Positions 9,638-17,055 of a stretch of DNA of 64,000 nucleotides are shown here, piece by piece. The stretch is from an uncultured Rhodospirillaceae bacterium (GTDB lineage Bacteria; Pseudomonadota; Alphaproteobacteria; Rhodospirillales; Casp-alpha2), in the NCBI GenBank assembly GCA_913030825.1, contig CAJWCU010000007.1:62001-126000 (forward strand), read 5' to 3'. Under the pieces are notes generated by a model, which saw only the letters and a list, made by a program, of their open reading frames with translations, was not told where the DNA came from and made no database searches. Numbering within the stretch: the first letter of the stretch is position 1; each line of letters starts with the position of its first letter. The position numbers and the translations under genes are program-made.

Positions 9638-9867
9638 CCTTTTTCTCGCCATTGGTTGCAAGATTCTTCGTTAACGCCCTGACGCGGAATGAAGGCGCTT
9701 CCCCCGTGGACAACCGCCCGTGGACAGGAGTAAGACCTTGCCATAAGTTTCTCACCGGTTTTCCTGGGGTCCCGGTCCGAATTCCGTCCCCTTCGTCATA
9801 TACCGGGTACCGGCCGCAACATCTCGCCGGCCACCGGATCGCCAACACAGGAAGGATGCCCGAGCGC

Positions 9868-11181
9868 ATGCGCCTCTCCCGCTTTTTCATGCCGACCTTG
9901 AAGGAAACGCCCGCCGACGCACAAATCGCGTCGCACCGGCTGATGCTGCGCGCCGGAATGGTGCGGCAATCCTCGGCGGGGATCTATTCATGGCTGCCGC
10001 TTGGCTACCGTGTGCTCAAGAAGATCACCCGCATCGTCGAGGAAGAGCAGGACGCCATCGGCTGCCAGCAGGTCCTGATGCCGACCATCCAGCCCGCGGA
10101 ATTGTGGAAGCAGAGCGGGCGTTACGACGCTTACGGTCCGGAGATGCTGCGCATCACCGACCGCCACGACCGGGACATGCTCTACGGTCCGACGAACGAG
10201 GAACAGATCACCCAGATCTTTTCCGAAGCCGTGCGTTCCTACCGCGACCTGCCGAAGATGCTTTATCACATCCAATGGAAGTTCCGCGACGAAGTGCGGC
10301 CCCGTTTCGGGGTCATGCGCGGGCGTGAGTTCCTGATGAAGGATGCCTATTCCTTCGATCTGGATTATGAAGGTGCAAGAAAGTCTTATCAGAAGCACTT
10401 TGTCTCATATCTGAAGACGTATGAGCGCATGGGATTGAAGGCGATTCCCATGGCGGCGGACACCGGGCCGATTGGCGGCGACATGAGCCATGAGTTCCTG
10501 ATCCTGGCCGACACGGGCGAAAGCGAGATCGCCTGCCATAAGGACTTCCTGGACAACGACTGGCTGGACGGCGTCGATATGGACGGCGACCTGGAAAGCG
10601 TGGTTGATACCTTCACCGCCAAATATGCGGCGACGGACGAGAAACGCGATCCCGCGGCCGAGGCCGCGTTGGGTGACGATCTGATCACCGCGCGCGGGAT
10701 CGAGGTCGGCCATATCTTCTATTTCGGCACCAAGTATTCCGAACCCATGGGCGCCAAGGTCGCCGGGCCGGACGGCCAGGAAGTCGTCTGCGAAATGGGT
10801 TCCTATGGGATCGGCGTGTCGCGCCTGGTCGGTGCCATCATCGAGGCGTCACACGATGAGAACGGCATCATCTGGCCCGAGCCGGTAGCGCCGTTCCGCA
10901 TCGGCCTGATCAACCTGCGCTCGGGCGATGAGAAATGCGATGCCGCCTGTCAGGGCATGTACGACCAATTGACCGCCGCCGGACAGGACGTGCTTTACGA
11001 CGACCGAGAAGAGCGGGCAGGCGGCAAGTTTGCCGACATGGATCTGATCGGCCTTCCCTGGCAATTGATCGCGGGGCCGCGCGGCCTTGAAAAAGACATG
11101 GTCGAGCTAAAAAACCGGAAGACCGGTGAACGCGAGGAAATCAGCCGTGAATCGGCGCTTGCGCGCCTGACCGGCGGCTGA
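9868..11181 (+). CDS. proS: Prolyl-tRNA synthetase
   Basis: Charges tRNA-Pro. The 437-residue product is the short form typical of alphaproteobacteria, without the internal editing domain of E. coli ProS. Class II motifs are visible: motif 2 region [17 protein letters not shown] at about 139-155, GPTNEE at 107-112, and motif 3 [10 protein letters not shown] at 311-320, followed by the anticodon-binding domain. I chose the ATG at 9868 ([13 protein letters not shown]) because family members start so, with AGGAAGG upstream. Longer in-frame starts back to 9652 run through non-coding sequence. Codons for residues 167-189 are unusually AT-rich. Confidence 0.96.
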   Translation: MRLSRFFMPTLKETPADAQIASHRLMLRAGMVRQSSAGIYSWLPLGYRVLKKITRIVEEEQDAIGCQQVLMPTIQPAELWKQSGRYDAYGPEMLRITDRHDRDMLYGPTNEEQITQIFSEAVRSYRDLPKMLYHIQWKFRDEVRPRFGVMRGREFLMKDAYSFDLDYEGARKSYQKHFVSYLKTYERMGLKAIPMAADTGPIGGDMSHEFLILADTGESEIACHKDFLDNDWLDGVDMDGDLESVVDTFTAKYAATDEKRDPAAEAALGDDLITARGIEVGHIFYFGTKYSEPMGAKVAGPDGQEVVCEMGSYGIGVSRLVGAIIEASHDENGIIWPEPVAPFRIGLINLRSGDEKCDAACQGMYDQLTAAGQDVLYDDREERAGGKFADMDLIGLPWQLIAGPRGLEKDMVELKNRKTGEREEISRESALARLTGG

Positions 11182-11208
11182 GCCGGAACACGAGGAGGAG
11201 CTGGAACC

Positions 11209-11850
11209 ATGGCCAAGGATTTCGATATCGCCATTTTGCTGTTCGACGGCATCACGCCGCTGGACGCGATCGGTCCCTTCGACGTGCTGGGCAAGGTGCC
11301 GGGCGCGCATGTTAAATGCGTCGGCAAGAAAACCGGGCTGGTGCGGACCAAGGGCCTCTCTCTCGGCCTGAACGTCGACTACACGCTGGCTGAGGTGACG
11401 GCGCCGGATATCCTGCTCGTCCCGGGCGGGCCGGGGGCCGATCCCTCGGCGGAAGACCCGGAAATCGTCGATTGGGTTAAGTCCGTTCATCAAACCACGA
11501 CCTGGACGACCTCGGTCTGTACAGGGGCGCTGGTCCTGGCCGCCGCCGGTGTGCTGAACGGCCTGGAGGCGACGACCCATTGGCGCGCCATGGAAACGTT
11601 GAAGGATTTTGGCGCGACGCCCGTGCGCAAACGCGTCGTCAAGCAAGGTAAGGTCGTGACCGCCGCCGGGGTGTCTTCGGGCATCGATATGGCATTGTCC
11701 TTGGCCGCAGACATCGCAGGGGAGGAAATCGCCAAGGCGATCCAACTCGGCATCGAATACGATCCGGAGCCGCCGTTCGACGCCGGTGATTTCGAAACCG
11801 CACCGCCCGAACGGGTGGAATTGGTCCGCAGCACCCTGGCCCGGCCCTGA
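11209..11850 (+). CDS. DJ-1/PfpI family protein, isonitrile hydratase-like
   Basis: A 213-residue class I glutamine-amidotransferase-like fold. The nucleophile elbow TTSVCTGALVL places Cys104 and is followed by AAAGVLNG and TTHW. Asp19 in TPLDAIGPFDVL sits where isonitrile hydratase has its catalytic acid. The overall pattern, including LEYDPEPPFDAG near the end, closely follows Pseudomonas isonitrile hydratase (InhA), which hydrates isonitriles to N-formamides. Many relatives are uncharacterised, so the substrate is inferred. An AGGAGGAG ribosome site precedes the ATG. It is inserted between proS and lolC. Confidence 0.8.
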   Translation: MAKDFDIAILLFDGITPLDAIGPFDVLGKVPGAHVKCVGKKTGLVRTKGLSLGLNVDYTLAEVTAPDILLVPGGPGADPSAEDPEIVDWVKSVHQTTTWTTSVCTGALVLAAAGVLNGLEATTHWRAMETLKDFGATPVRKRVVKQGKVVTAAGVSSGIDMALSLAADIAGEEIAKAIQLGIEYDPEPPFDAGDFETAPPERVELVRSTLARP

Positions 11851-11910
11851 CGCGCCGCCCGGGATAACGACGACGGGGGCCCCTGGCCCCGGAAAGGATA
11901 GACGGCCCCC

Positions 11911-13161
11911 GTGTTCAGCCGATTTGAATGGATGATGGCGATGCGCTATCTGCGCGCCCGCCGGCAGGAAGGCTTCATTTCCGTCATCGCCTGGTTCTCG
12001 CTGCTCGGCATTGCGCTCGGCGTTGCCACCTTGATCATCGTCATGTCGGTGATGAACGGCTTCCGCGAGGAATTGTTGAGCCGCATCCTGGGGCTCAACG
12101 GCCATCTCAGCGTGCAGGGCCAGTTCCGCGACCTCAAGGGCTTCGATCCCATCGCCGACAGCCTGCGCAACGTCAAAGGCGTGGTCAGCGTGACGCCGCT
12201 GATCGAGGGGCAGGTCATGGCCACGGCCAACGGCACGGCGCAGGGGGCGTTGGTGCGCGGCATCCGTCCGTCCGACATCAGCCGCCGCAAGCTGATCGCC
12301 GACAACATCATCCGGGGTAGCCTCGACAACTTCAAACCGGGCGGAAAGAACGTCGTCATCGGCGACCGCCTGGCGGACAAGATGGGCCTGCGCGTCGGTG
12401 ACCGGATCACCCTGATTTCGCCCAAGGGCAATGCAACGGCGTTCGGTACGGTGCCGCGCACCGCGGCCTATACCATCGCCGCGACCTTCGAGGTCGGTAT
12501 GTACGAATACGATTCCAGTTTCGTGTTCATGGACCTCGCCGACGCCCAGATCTATTTCAAGTTCCCGAAGGAAGCCGTCTCGTCCCTCGAGGTCTTCATC
12601 ACCGACCCGGACGAAGCGTTGGACGTGAAGACCCGCATCGCGGGCGCCGTGAAGGGTGTGGGGCGCATCCACGATTGGCAGCAGGCCAACGCCAGCTTCT
12701 TCAACGCCATCCAGGTCGAACGCAACGTCATGTTCCTGATCCTGACGCTGATCATTCTGGTCGCCGCGTTCAACATCATCTCGTCGATGATCATGCTGGT
12801 GAAGGACAAGGGCAAGGACATCGCCATTCTGCGCACCATGGGTGCCACGCGCGGCATGGTTATGCGGGTCTTCCTGATCGCGGGGGCCAGCGTCGGCGTG
12901 ATCGGCACCATCGCCGGATCGATCCTCGGCATTGCCTTCGCCGACAATATCGAAGCCATCCGGCAATGGATCCAGGGGCTGACGGGATCGGACCTGTTTG
13001 CCGCCGAAATCTATTTCCTGTCGCAACTGCCCGCCGTGATCGATTGGAACGAAGTGATCGCCGTGATCGGCATGGCGCTGGGACTTTCGTTCCTGGCGAC
13101 GATCTATCCCAGTTGGCGGGCCGCTCGCACGGATCCGGCGGAGGCGCTCCGCTATGAGTGA
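11911..13161 (+). CDS. lolC: Lipoprotein-releasing ABC transporter permease LolC/LolE
   Basis: Inner-membrane permease that, with LolD, extracts outer-membrane lipoproteins and hands them to LolA. The 416 residues show the MacB/FtsX-like layout: one N-terminal helix (about 25-48), a large periplasmic domain, then three helices near 270-295, 320-345 and 375-400. MSVMNGFREEL and the C-terminal PSWRAARTDPAEALRYE are family hallmarks. Only one permease gene is present, so it probably works as a homodimer or as a LolF-like form. The start is GTG, with GGAAAGGA upstream. A GGGGCC/GGCCCC hairpin (11876-11890) lies just before that ribosome site. Confidence 0.93.
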   Translation: MFSRFEWMMAMRYLRARRQEGFISVIAWFSLLGIALGVATLIIVMSVMNGFREELLSRILGLNGHLSVQGQFRDLKGFDPIADSLRNVKGVVSVTPLIEGQVMATANGTAQGALVRGIRPSDISRRKLIADNIIRGSLDNFKPGGKNVVIGDRLADKMGLRVGDRITLISPKGNATAFGTVPRTAAYTIAATFEVGMYEYDSSFVFMDLADAQIYFKFPKEAVSSLEVFITDPDEALDVKTRIAGAVKGVGRIHDWQQANASFFNAIQVERNVMFLILTLIILVAAFNIISSMIMLVKDKGKDIAILRTMGATRGMVMRVFLIAGASVGVIGTIAGSILGIAFADNIEAIRQWIQGLTGSDLFAAEIYFLSQLPAVIDWNEVIAVIGMALGLSFLATIYPSWRAARTDPAEALRYE

Positions 13162-13840
13162 TACCGTGCCTTCGCTTGCCCTTCGCGGCGTCCGGCGGAC
13201 CTTCCGTCAGGGCCGGTCGGAGCTGGAAATCCTCAAGGGCATCGACCTGACCGTGCGGCCGGGCGAGGTCGTGGCCTTGGTCGGCCCGTCCGGGGCGGGC
13301 AAGTCGACCATGCTGCATATCGCGGGTCTTCTGGAATCGCCGGACAGCGGCACCATCGAAATCTGCGGCCAGGACTGTTCATCCATGGGCGACGAACAGC
13401 GCACCCTGATGCGGCGCTACAACCTGGGCTTCGTCTACCAGCACCACCATCTGCTGCCGGAATTCTCAGCCCTGGAAAACGTCATCGTTCCGCAGATCAT
13501 CGCCGGCATTCCGCATAAGGATGCCAAGGATCGGGCACGGGAAATCCTGAGTTGGATGGGCCTGTCCGACCGCCTGACCCACCGCCCGGCGCGTCTATCG
13601 GGCGGCGAACAGCAGCGGGTCGCGATCGCCCGGGCGTTGTCGACCGCGCCCAAGGTCATGTTGGCGGATGAGCCCACAGGCAACCTCGATCCGCATACGG
13701 CGGAGGAAGTCTTCACCATCCTGCTGCGCCTGGCGCGGGGGGCGGGCCTGGCGGCGCTGATCGCGACGCACAACCCGGCCTTGGCCGCGCGCATGGACCG
13801 TACCTTGCGTCTGACCGATGGGTTCCTGTTTCCCGAATAA
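13154..13840 (+). CDS. lolD: Lipoprotein-releasing ABC transporter ATP-binding protein LolD
   Basis: ATPase that powers lipoprotein release. The 228 residues carry Walker A GPSGAGKS (44-51), Q-loop Gln96, the signature LSGGEQQ (148-154) and Walker B VMLADEP (168-174) with the MacB/LolD-type TGNLD continuation. It overlaps the end of lolC by 8 bases, so the two are coupled. In many relatives dnaE comes next; here an accessory block intervenes. Confidence 0.96.
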   Translation: MSDTVPSLALRGVRRTFRQGRSELEILKGIDLTVRPGEVVALVGPSGAGKSTMLHIAGLLESPDSGTIEICGQDCSSMGDEQRTLMRRYNLGFVYQHHHLLPEFSALENVIVPQIIAGIPHKDAKDRAREILSWMGLSDRLTHRPARLSGGEQQRVAIARALSTAPKVMLADEPTGNLDPHTAEEVFTILLRLARGAGLAALIATHNPALAARMDRTLRLTDGFLFPE

Positions 13841-13907
13841 CGCGGTATGACGGAAGGCGAAGAACGTCTCTGTCCAGCCCACCCGCGTTCTTGCGGATAC
13901 CAGCACC

Positions 13908-14381
13908 ATGATCGTCGAGTTGTCGGATATCGCCGAACCTGAAATCCATGAATTCGTCGCCTATTGGTCGTCCGCGAAGGGCGATGCCTTCGCGCCTTCC
14001 TGGAAGCAGTTCAATCTGCCCAATCTCAATCCGAAGCTCGTGCCTTATGTGATCGTCGCAGACGCCGTCTACGAGCCGGTGAATGGGGAGTTGGTGGATT
14101 TCGTGATCCGCTTCTGGGGCACCGGGCAAACGGAATGGAAGGGGGCCGACAAGACCGGCAAGCGGACCCGGGATTTCCCGGAATACCGAACCTCGGAAGG
14201 GTGGGAGGAATATCTCCAGGTCGTCCGTGAAAGGCGCCCCGTCGCATCGCGTGATATCGTGTACCGGGAACAATACGGCAGGCGCCTGAACGTCGAACAG
14301 GTTCAGGTCCGGGTGCCGCTGTCCGACGACGGTGTGACGGTCACCAAAGTCGCCACGTTCGGACATTGGACCAATATCTGA
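13908..14381 (+). CDS. PAS-like domain protein (PAS_5/DUF1457 type)
   Basis: A 157-residue soluble protein that appears to be a single domain. The order of motifs (YWSSAKGD, then LVPYVIVADAVYE, FVIRFWGTGQTEWKGADKTGK and a C-terminal VRVPLSDDGVTVTKV) fits the PAS_5 family, common and often multicopy in Rhodospirillales. No output domain is attached, so it may be a stand-alone ligand or redox sensor. No partner is evident. It follows lolD by 67 bases with only a weak ribosome site. Family assignment is from pattern recognition and the function is unknown. Confidence 0.65.
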   Translation: MIVELSDIAEPEIHEFVAYWSSAKGDAFAPSWKQFNLPNLNPKLVPYVIVADAVYEPVNGELVDFVIRFWGTGQTEWKGADKTGKRTRDFPEYRTSEGWEEYLQVVRERRPVASRDIVYREQYGRRLNVEQVQVRVPLSDDGVTVTKVATFGHWTNI

Positions 14382-14447
14382 CCGGTCGGGGCGCCGGGGC
14401 GCCGCCGTCACCCGTAACATCGAACATGCCGGAGGAGGGCACCTGCC

Positions 14448-14840
14448 ATGTTGAAAGTCCATACCCTGAACGACCGCATCGGCGCGCATCGCGAGAACGC
14501 AGGCCACGCAACGGAAGTGCCGCCCAATGCGCGGCTATTGTTCTGCAACGGCCAGGTCGGCTGCAAACAGGACGGCACCGTGCCCGAGGACGTGGGCGAG
14601 CAAGTGACGGTCGCCTTGGACCGCATCCGGGCAATCCTAGCCGCTGCCGATATGGGGTTCGAAGACGTGGTCAAGGTCTCGGTCTATTTCACCGATGCCA
14701 AGCACCTGGATCATTTCTACGCCCAGCGGAAAACCTATTTCGGCGACCACAATCCGCCGGCGGTGCTGCTCTGCGTCGGGCCGTTTCCGCGCCCGGGCGT
14801 GGAGATTGAGATCGAGGTGACGGCGGCCCAGGCCGTTTAG
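14448..14840 (+). CDS. RidA family (YjgF/YER057c/UK114) protein
   Basis: A 130-residue RidA-fold protein. Family landmarks are LFCNGQVGCKQDG, the helix GEQVTVALDRIRAILAAA, VVKVSVYFTD and the C-terminal RPGVEIEIEV, whose arginine is the usual carboxylate-binding residue of imine deaminases. RidA enzymes hydrolyse reactive enamines and imines. Divergent members act on other substrates, and this one (residue 130, near the nitrile hydratase operon) could be specialised. A GGAGGAG site lies 10 bases before the ATG. It converges on the DoxX gene. Confidence 0.88.
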   Translation: MLKVHTLNDRIGAHRENAGHATEVPPNARLLFCNGQVGCKQDGTVPEDVGEQVTVALDRIRAILAAADMGFEDVVKVSVYFTDAKHLDHFYAQRKTYFGDHNPPAVLLCVGPFPRPGVEIEIEVTAAQAV

Positions 14841-14862
14841 GCGAACGCCGCCGGCGGCAGCG

Positions 14863-15255
14863 TCAACCGCCGCTCTTGCGCATGGCGTCGATGCTCCATT
14901 TCCCGCCGCCCGCCGCCGCGATGTAGAAGAACACGAAGCAGTACAGCGCACTGAGCTCGCCCCAATTCAGGATCGGGAAGAAGCTCTGCGGAAAATGTTC
15001 GTGGAAATAAGCGACGGCCATGCAGCCGGAGCAGAGGAATGCCGCCGGCCGGGTGAACAGGCCGACCGCGACCAGCGCCCCCCCGACCAGTTCGATCATC
15101 CCGGCCATGCCGATCAGCGAGGTCGGATCGACGCCGCTGTATTTGGTCACTGGAAAGCTTAGATACTTCGTCGTCCCGTGTTGCAGGAACAACAGCCCTG
15201 TCATCAGGCGGAGCAGGCTGTAGATATCGTCTTTGAACCGGTTCAGGAATTTCAT
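14863..15255 (-). CDS. DoxX family membrane protein
   Basis: A 130-residue protein with four hydrophobic helices. LLRLMTGLLFLQHGTTKYL and the GMAGMIELVGGALVAVGLF stretch (each read in part) are typical of DoxX/SURF4-like proteins, which are membrane proteins linked to quinone or oxidative-stress functions in a few cases. The ribosome site is AGGAGACC. It begins only 20 bases after the nitrile hydratase accessory gene on the same strand, so it is probably the last gene of that operon. A direct role with nitrile hydratase is unknown. Confidence 0.85.
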   Translation of the reverse strand: MKFLNRFKDDIYSLLRLMTGLLFLQHGTTKYLSFPVTKYSGVDPTSLIGMAGMIELVGGALVAVGLFTRPAAFLCSGCMAVAYFHEHFPQSFFPILNWGELSALYCFVFFYIAAAGGGKWSIDAMRKSGG

Positions 15256-15275
15256 GACGGTCTCCTATCAGGCGC

Positions 15276-15593
15276 CTAGGGCAGGGATACCGGCTTGCCG
15301 TGGGGCGTCGCCAGGTAGGCGTCGCGCCATTCCTCGGCGCGTGTGCCGATCTCGCCGGCCTGCGCCAGGCCCTTCTCGGCACAGAGGCGTTCCAATGCGG
15401 CCAGCCAGTGATTGTAATAGGTTTCGCCCGTATCGGGATCGCCCGCCGCCTGGGCGCGTTTGATCTCATCGCCCAGGGTCTGCGCCCATTCGTCGGCGGT
15501 GAAGACGCCTTGGTCGATCAGGGCATTTGCCAGGGCGAAGGCCTGGGCCTGCCAGGGTTCGCAAAAACCGGGTTCGGCGTCGTCGGTCGTCAT
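15276..15593 (-). CDS. Nitrile hydratase accessory (activator) protein
   Basis: A 105-residue protein homologous to the N-terminal part of nitrile hydratase beta subunits, as seen in FCEPWQAQAFALANALIDQG and TYYNHWLAALERLCAEKG. Proteins of this type (p14K/NhlE-like) deliver cobalt by swapping alpha subunits into the apoenzyme. The ATG at 15593 lies two bases after the beta-subunit stop. An open frame continues upstream to 16166 but runs antisense-frame through the beta gene and is not used. Confidence 0.88.
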   Translation of the reverse strand: MTTDDAEPGFCEPWQAQAFALANALIDQGVFTADEWAQTLGDEIKRAQAAGDPDTGETYYNHWLAALERLCAEKGLAQAGEIGTRAEEWRDAYLATPHGKPVSLP

Positions 15594-15595
15594 GC

Positions 15596-16255
15596 CTAGG
15601 GCTGCTCCAGGTACGGTTCCCAAAGGTCGGCGTAAACCGCCGAGCGTTTGTTGCCGTCGGGCCCCCAGAGTTCTGCGCCTTCGAACCGCACGGAATAAAG
15701 GGGGTAATCCTCGACGTTCTCCACCGTATGCGTGTCGGGATAGATGTGACGCCCATGGATGCGGTCGATCACGCCTTCGCGCCCCCGCAGGTAGCGGGGG
15801 GCCCGGGTATGGCCCATCGGGTGGAAGGTTTTTACGCGCACCCGATCGCCGACTTTGAGGCCGGCGTTCACGGGCGCTTCCGGATCGACCGGCCCGCCGG
15901 CACCCTTGACGGAAACCAGGGCCTTTTCGGCATCGATGGCCTGAATGTCGGATTTGCCAGAGGAGATGCCTTTGGCGAGTTCCTCGGGCGTCACCTGGCC
16001 GGATCCGACCCAAAGGGTCTCCAGCCCGGCCAGCCAGTTCTCGTAGTAGGTGTTGCGCAGGTAGGTCACCGGGTTCTGGCTTTCCCGGGCGTGGCGCGCC
16101 ATGTCGTTGGTCCACTGCCGGAGAAAGCCGGACAGCAGCGTCATCGCGAAGACGCGGCTTTCCCATTCGGCATGAAAGACGGGCTCTTCGGTTTCCGGCT
16201 CCGGGTTGATCGGCCCGAAGGCCTGCATACCGCCCATGTCATGTACGTTGTCCAT
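15596..16255 (-). CDS. nthB: Nitrile hydratase subunit beta
   Basis: Beta chain of the alpha-beta nitrile hydratase, which hydrates nitriles to amides. The 219 residues begin with the diagnostic [16 protein letters not shown] and contain the YYENWLAGLETL helix. The C-terminal SH3-like barrel has the PRYLRGREGVI and LWGPDG motifs. The arginines that hydrogen-bond to the alpha cysteine-sulfinic and sulfenic acids are expected in the HARESQ and PRYLRG areas. Its ATG overlaps the alpha stop by one base (TGATG), so the subunits are coupled. Confidence 0.95.
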   Translation of the reverse strand: MDNVHDMGGMQAFGPINPEPETEEPVFHAEWESRVFAMTLLSGFLRQWTNDMARHARESQNPVTYLRNTYYENWLAGLETLWVGSGQVTPEELAKGISSGKSDIQAIDAEKALVSVKGAGGPVDPEAPVNAGLKVGDRVRVKTFHPMGHTRAPRYLRGREGVIDRIHGRHIYPDTHTVENVEDYPLYSVRFEGAELWGPDGNKRSAVYADLWEPYLEQP

Positions 16256-16887
16256 CAGGCGCCGCCTTCCAGGTCCGCCGGGGATTTGGCTTGCTCGACG
16301 CCGATCATAGAATTGCGGGTGATCAGCTTTTCCAACTGCTCGGCGGACCAGCCTTCGGTCCCGGTCGGCCGTTCGGGCACCACGAGATAGCGCATTTCGG
16401 CCGTCGAATCCCAGACGCGGACCTCGACCTCGTCGGGCAATTCCGTGCCGAATTCGCCCAGGACGCCGCGTGGATCGGACACCGCCCGTGCGCGGTAGGG
16501 CGCCGACTTGTACCAGACGGGCGGCAATCCAAGGACATTCCAGGGATAACAGGAGCACAGCGTGCAGACGACCAGGTTATGGACCTCTGGTGTGTTCTCC
16601 ACCGCGACCAGGCGTTCGCCGGGGCGGCCCTTGAAATCGAACTCTCCGACGGCCTCACGGGCATCGTCGAGCAAACGCTGCTTGAACTCGGGATCGGTCC
16701 AGGCGCGGGCGACGACCTTCTTGCCGTTCTGCGGGCCGACGCGATGGGCGTAGCGATCAACCAAGGCGTCGATCGCCGCCGGATCGACCAGCCCCTTGTC
16801 GATCAGCAGGCTTTCCAAGGATTTCACGCGAAGCGCGACGTCCGAGGGCGGTTCCGTATGGTCATGGTCGTGGCCGTCGTGCGGCAT
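16255..16887 (-). CDS. nthA: Nitrile hydratase subunit alpha, cobalt type
   Basis: Metal-binding catalytic chain, 210 residues. The active-site claw is VCTLCSC with cysteines 108, 111 and 113. Threonine after the first cysteine marks the cobalt type; iron enzymes have serine. The N-terminus [10 protein letters not shown] is histidine-rich and may bind metal. [19 protein letters not shown] follows the claw as usual. I chose the ATG at 16887 with a GGGGAGA site over a start 21 codons upstream. It is first in a minus-strand operon of alpha, beta, accessory and DoxX, divergent from dnaE. No amidase gene lies nearby. Confidence 0.96.
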   Translation of the reverse strand: MPHDGHDHDHTEPPSDVALRVKSLESLLIDKGLVDPAAIDALVDRYAHRVGPQNGKKVVARAWTDPEFKQRLLDDAREAVGEFDFKGRPGERLVAVENTPEVHNLVVCTLCSCYPWNVLGLPPVWYKSAPYRARAVSDPRGVLGEFGTELPDEVEVRVWDSTAEMRYLVVPERPTGTEGWSAEQLEKLITRNSMIGVEQAKSPADLEGGA

Positions 16888-17055
16888 GGGCGATTCTCCC
16901 CGAATGGATGTTCTTTCGCCAAAGATGCCACGCCGACGCGGTCCGTTCAATCGGCTGTAGCGGCCCGCAAGACGAAGGAAACCGGGTTATCCCCGATGTT
17001 CTCGCTTTCAGATGCGATTTGCAGGTCTACCTGAACCGCCATCTGTGGAATCATC

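Larger units (their letters stand above)
9350..9867. other. 518-bp intergenic region between the DUF1467 gene and proS
   Basis: No plus-strand gene is convincing here. The left third carries a strong minus-strand terminator, and the middle carries a minus-strand promoter, together suggesting a small RNA (listed separately). On the right, CCCGTGGACA occurs twice (9703-9712 and 9717-9726), a direct repeat with 14-bp period that could be a regulator site or part of the proS promoter. A minus-strand 36-codon frame (9652 down to 9542, [10 protein letters not shown]...) overlaps the RNA candidate and is the alternative reading. Confidence 0.6.

Noticed and set aside
9474-9674. Plus-strand 66-codon frame with a membrane-helix-like end
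   Set aside because: It starts against the minus-strand terminator, has no ribosome site, and runs opposite to the better-supported minus-strand promoter and terminator pair.
9652-9867. N-terminal extension of proS by 72 residues
   Set aside because: It passes through the intergenic region with its repeats; ProS of this class begins at MRLSRF, and AGGAAGG supports the 9868 start.
11107-13026. 639-codon minus-strand frame opposite the DJ-1 gene and lolC
   Set aside because: Antisense shadow; both sense genes are clear.
14847-14858. GCCGCCGGCGGC palindrome between RidA and DoxX genes as a terminator
   Set aside because: A perfect palindrome with no loop and no T-run; likely GC-codon chance near the gene ends.
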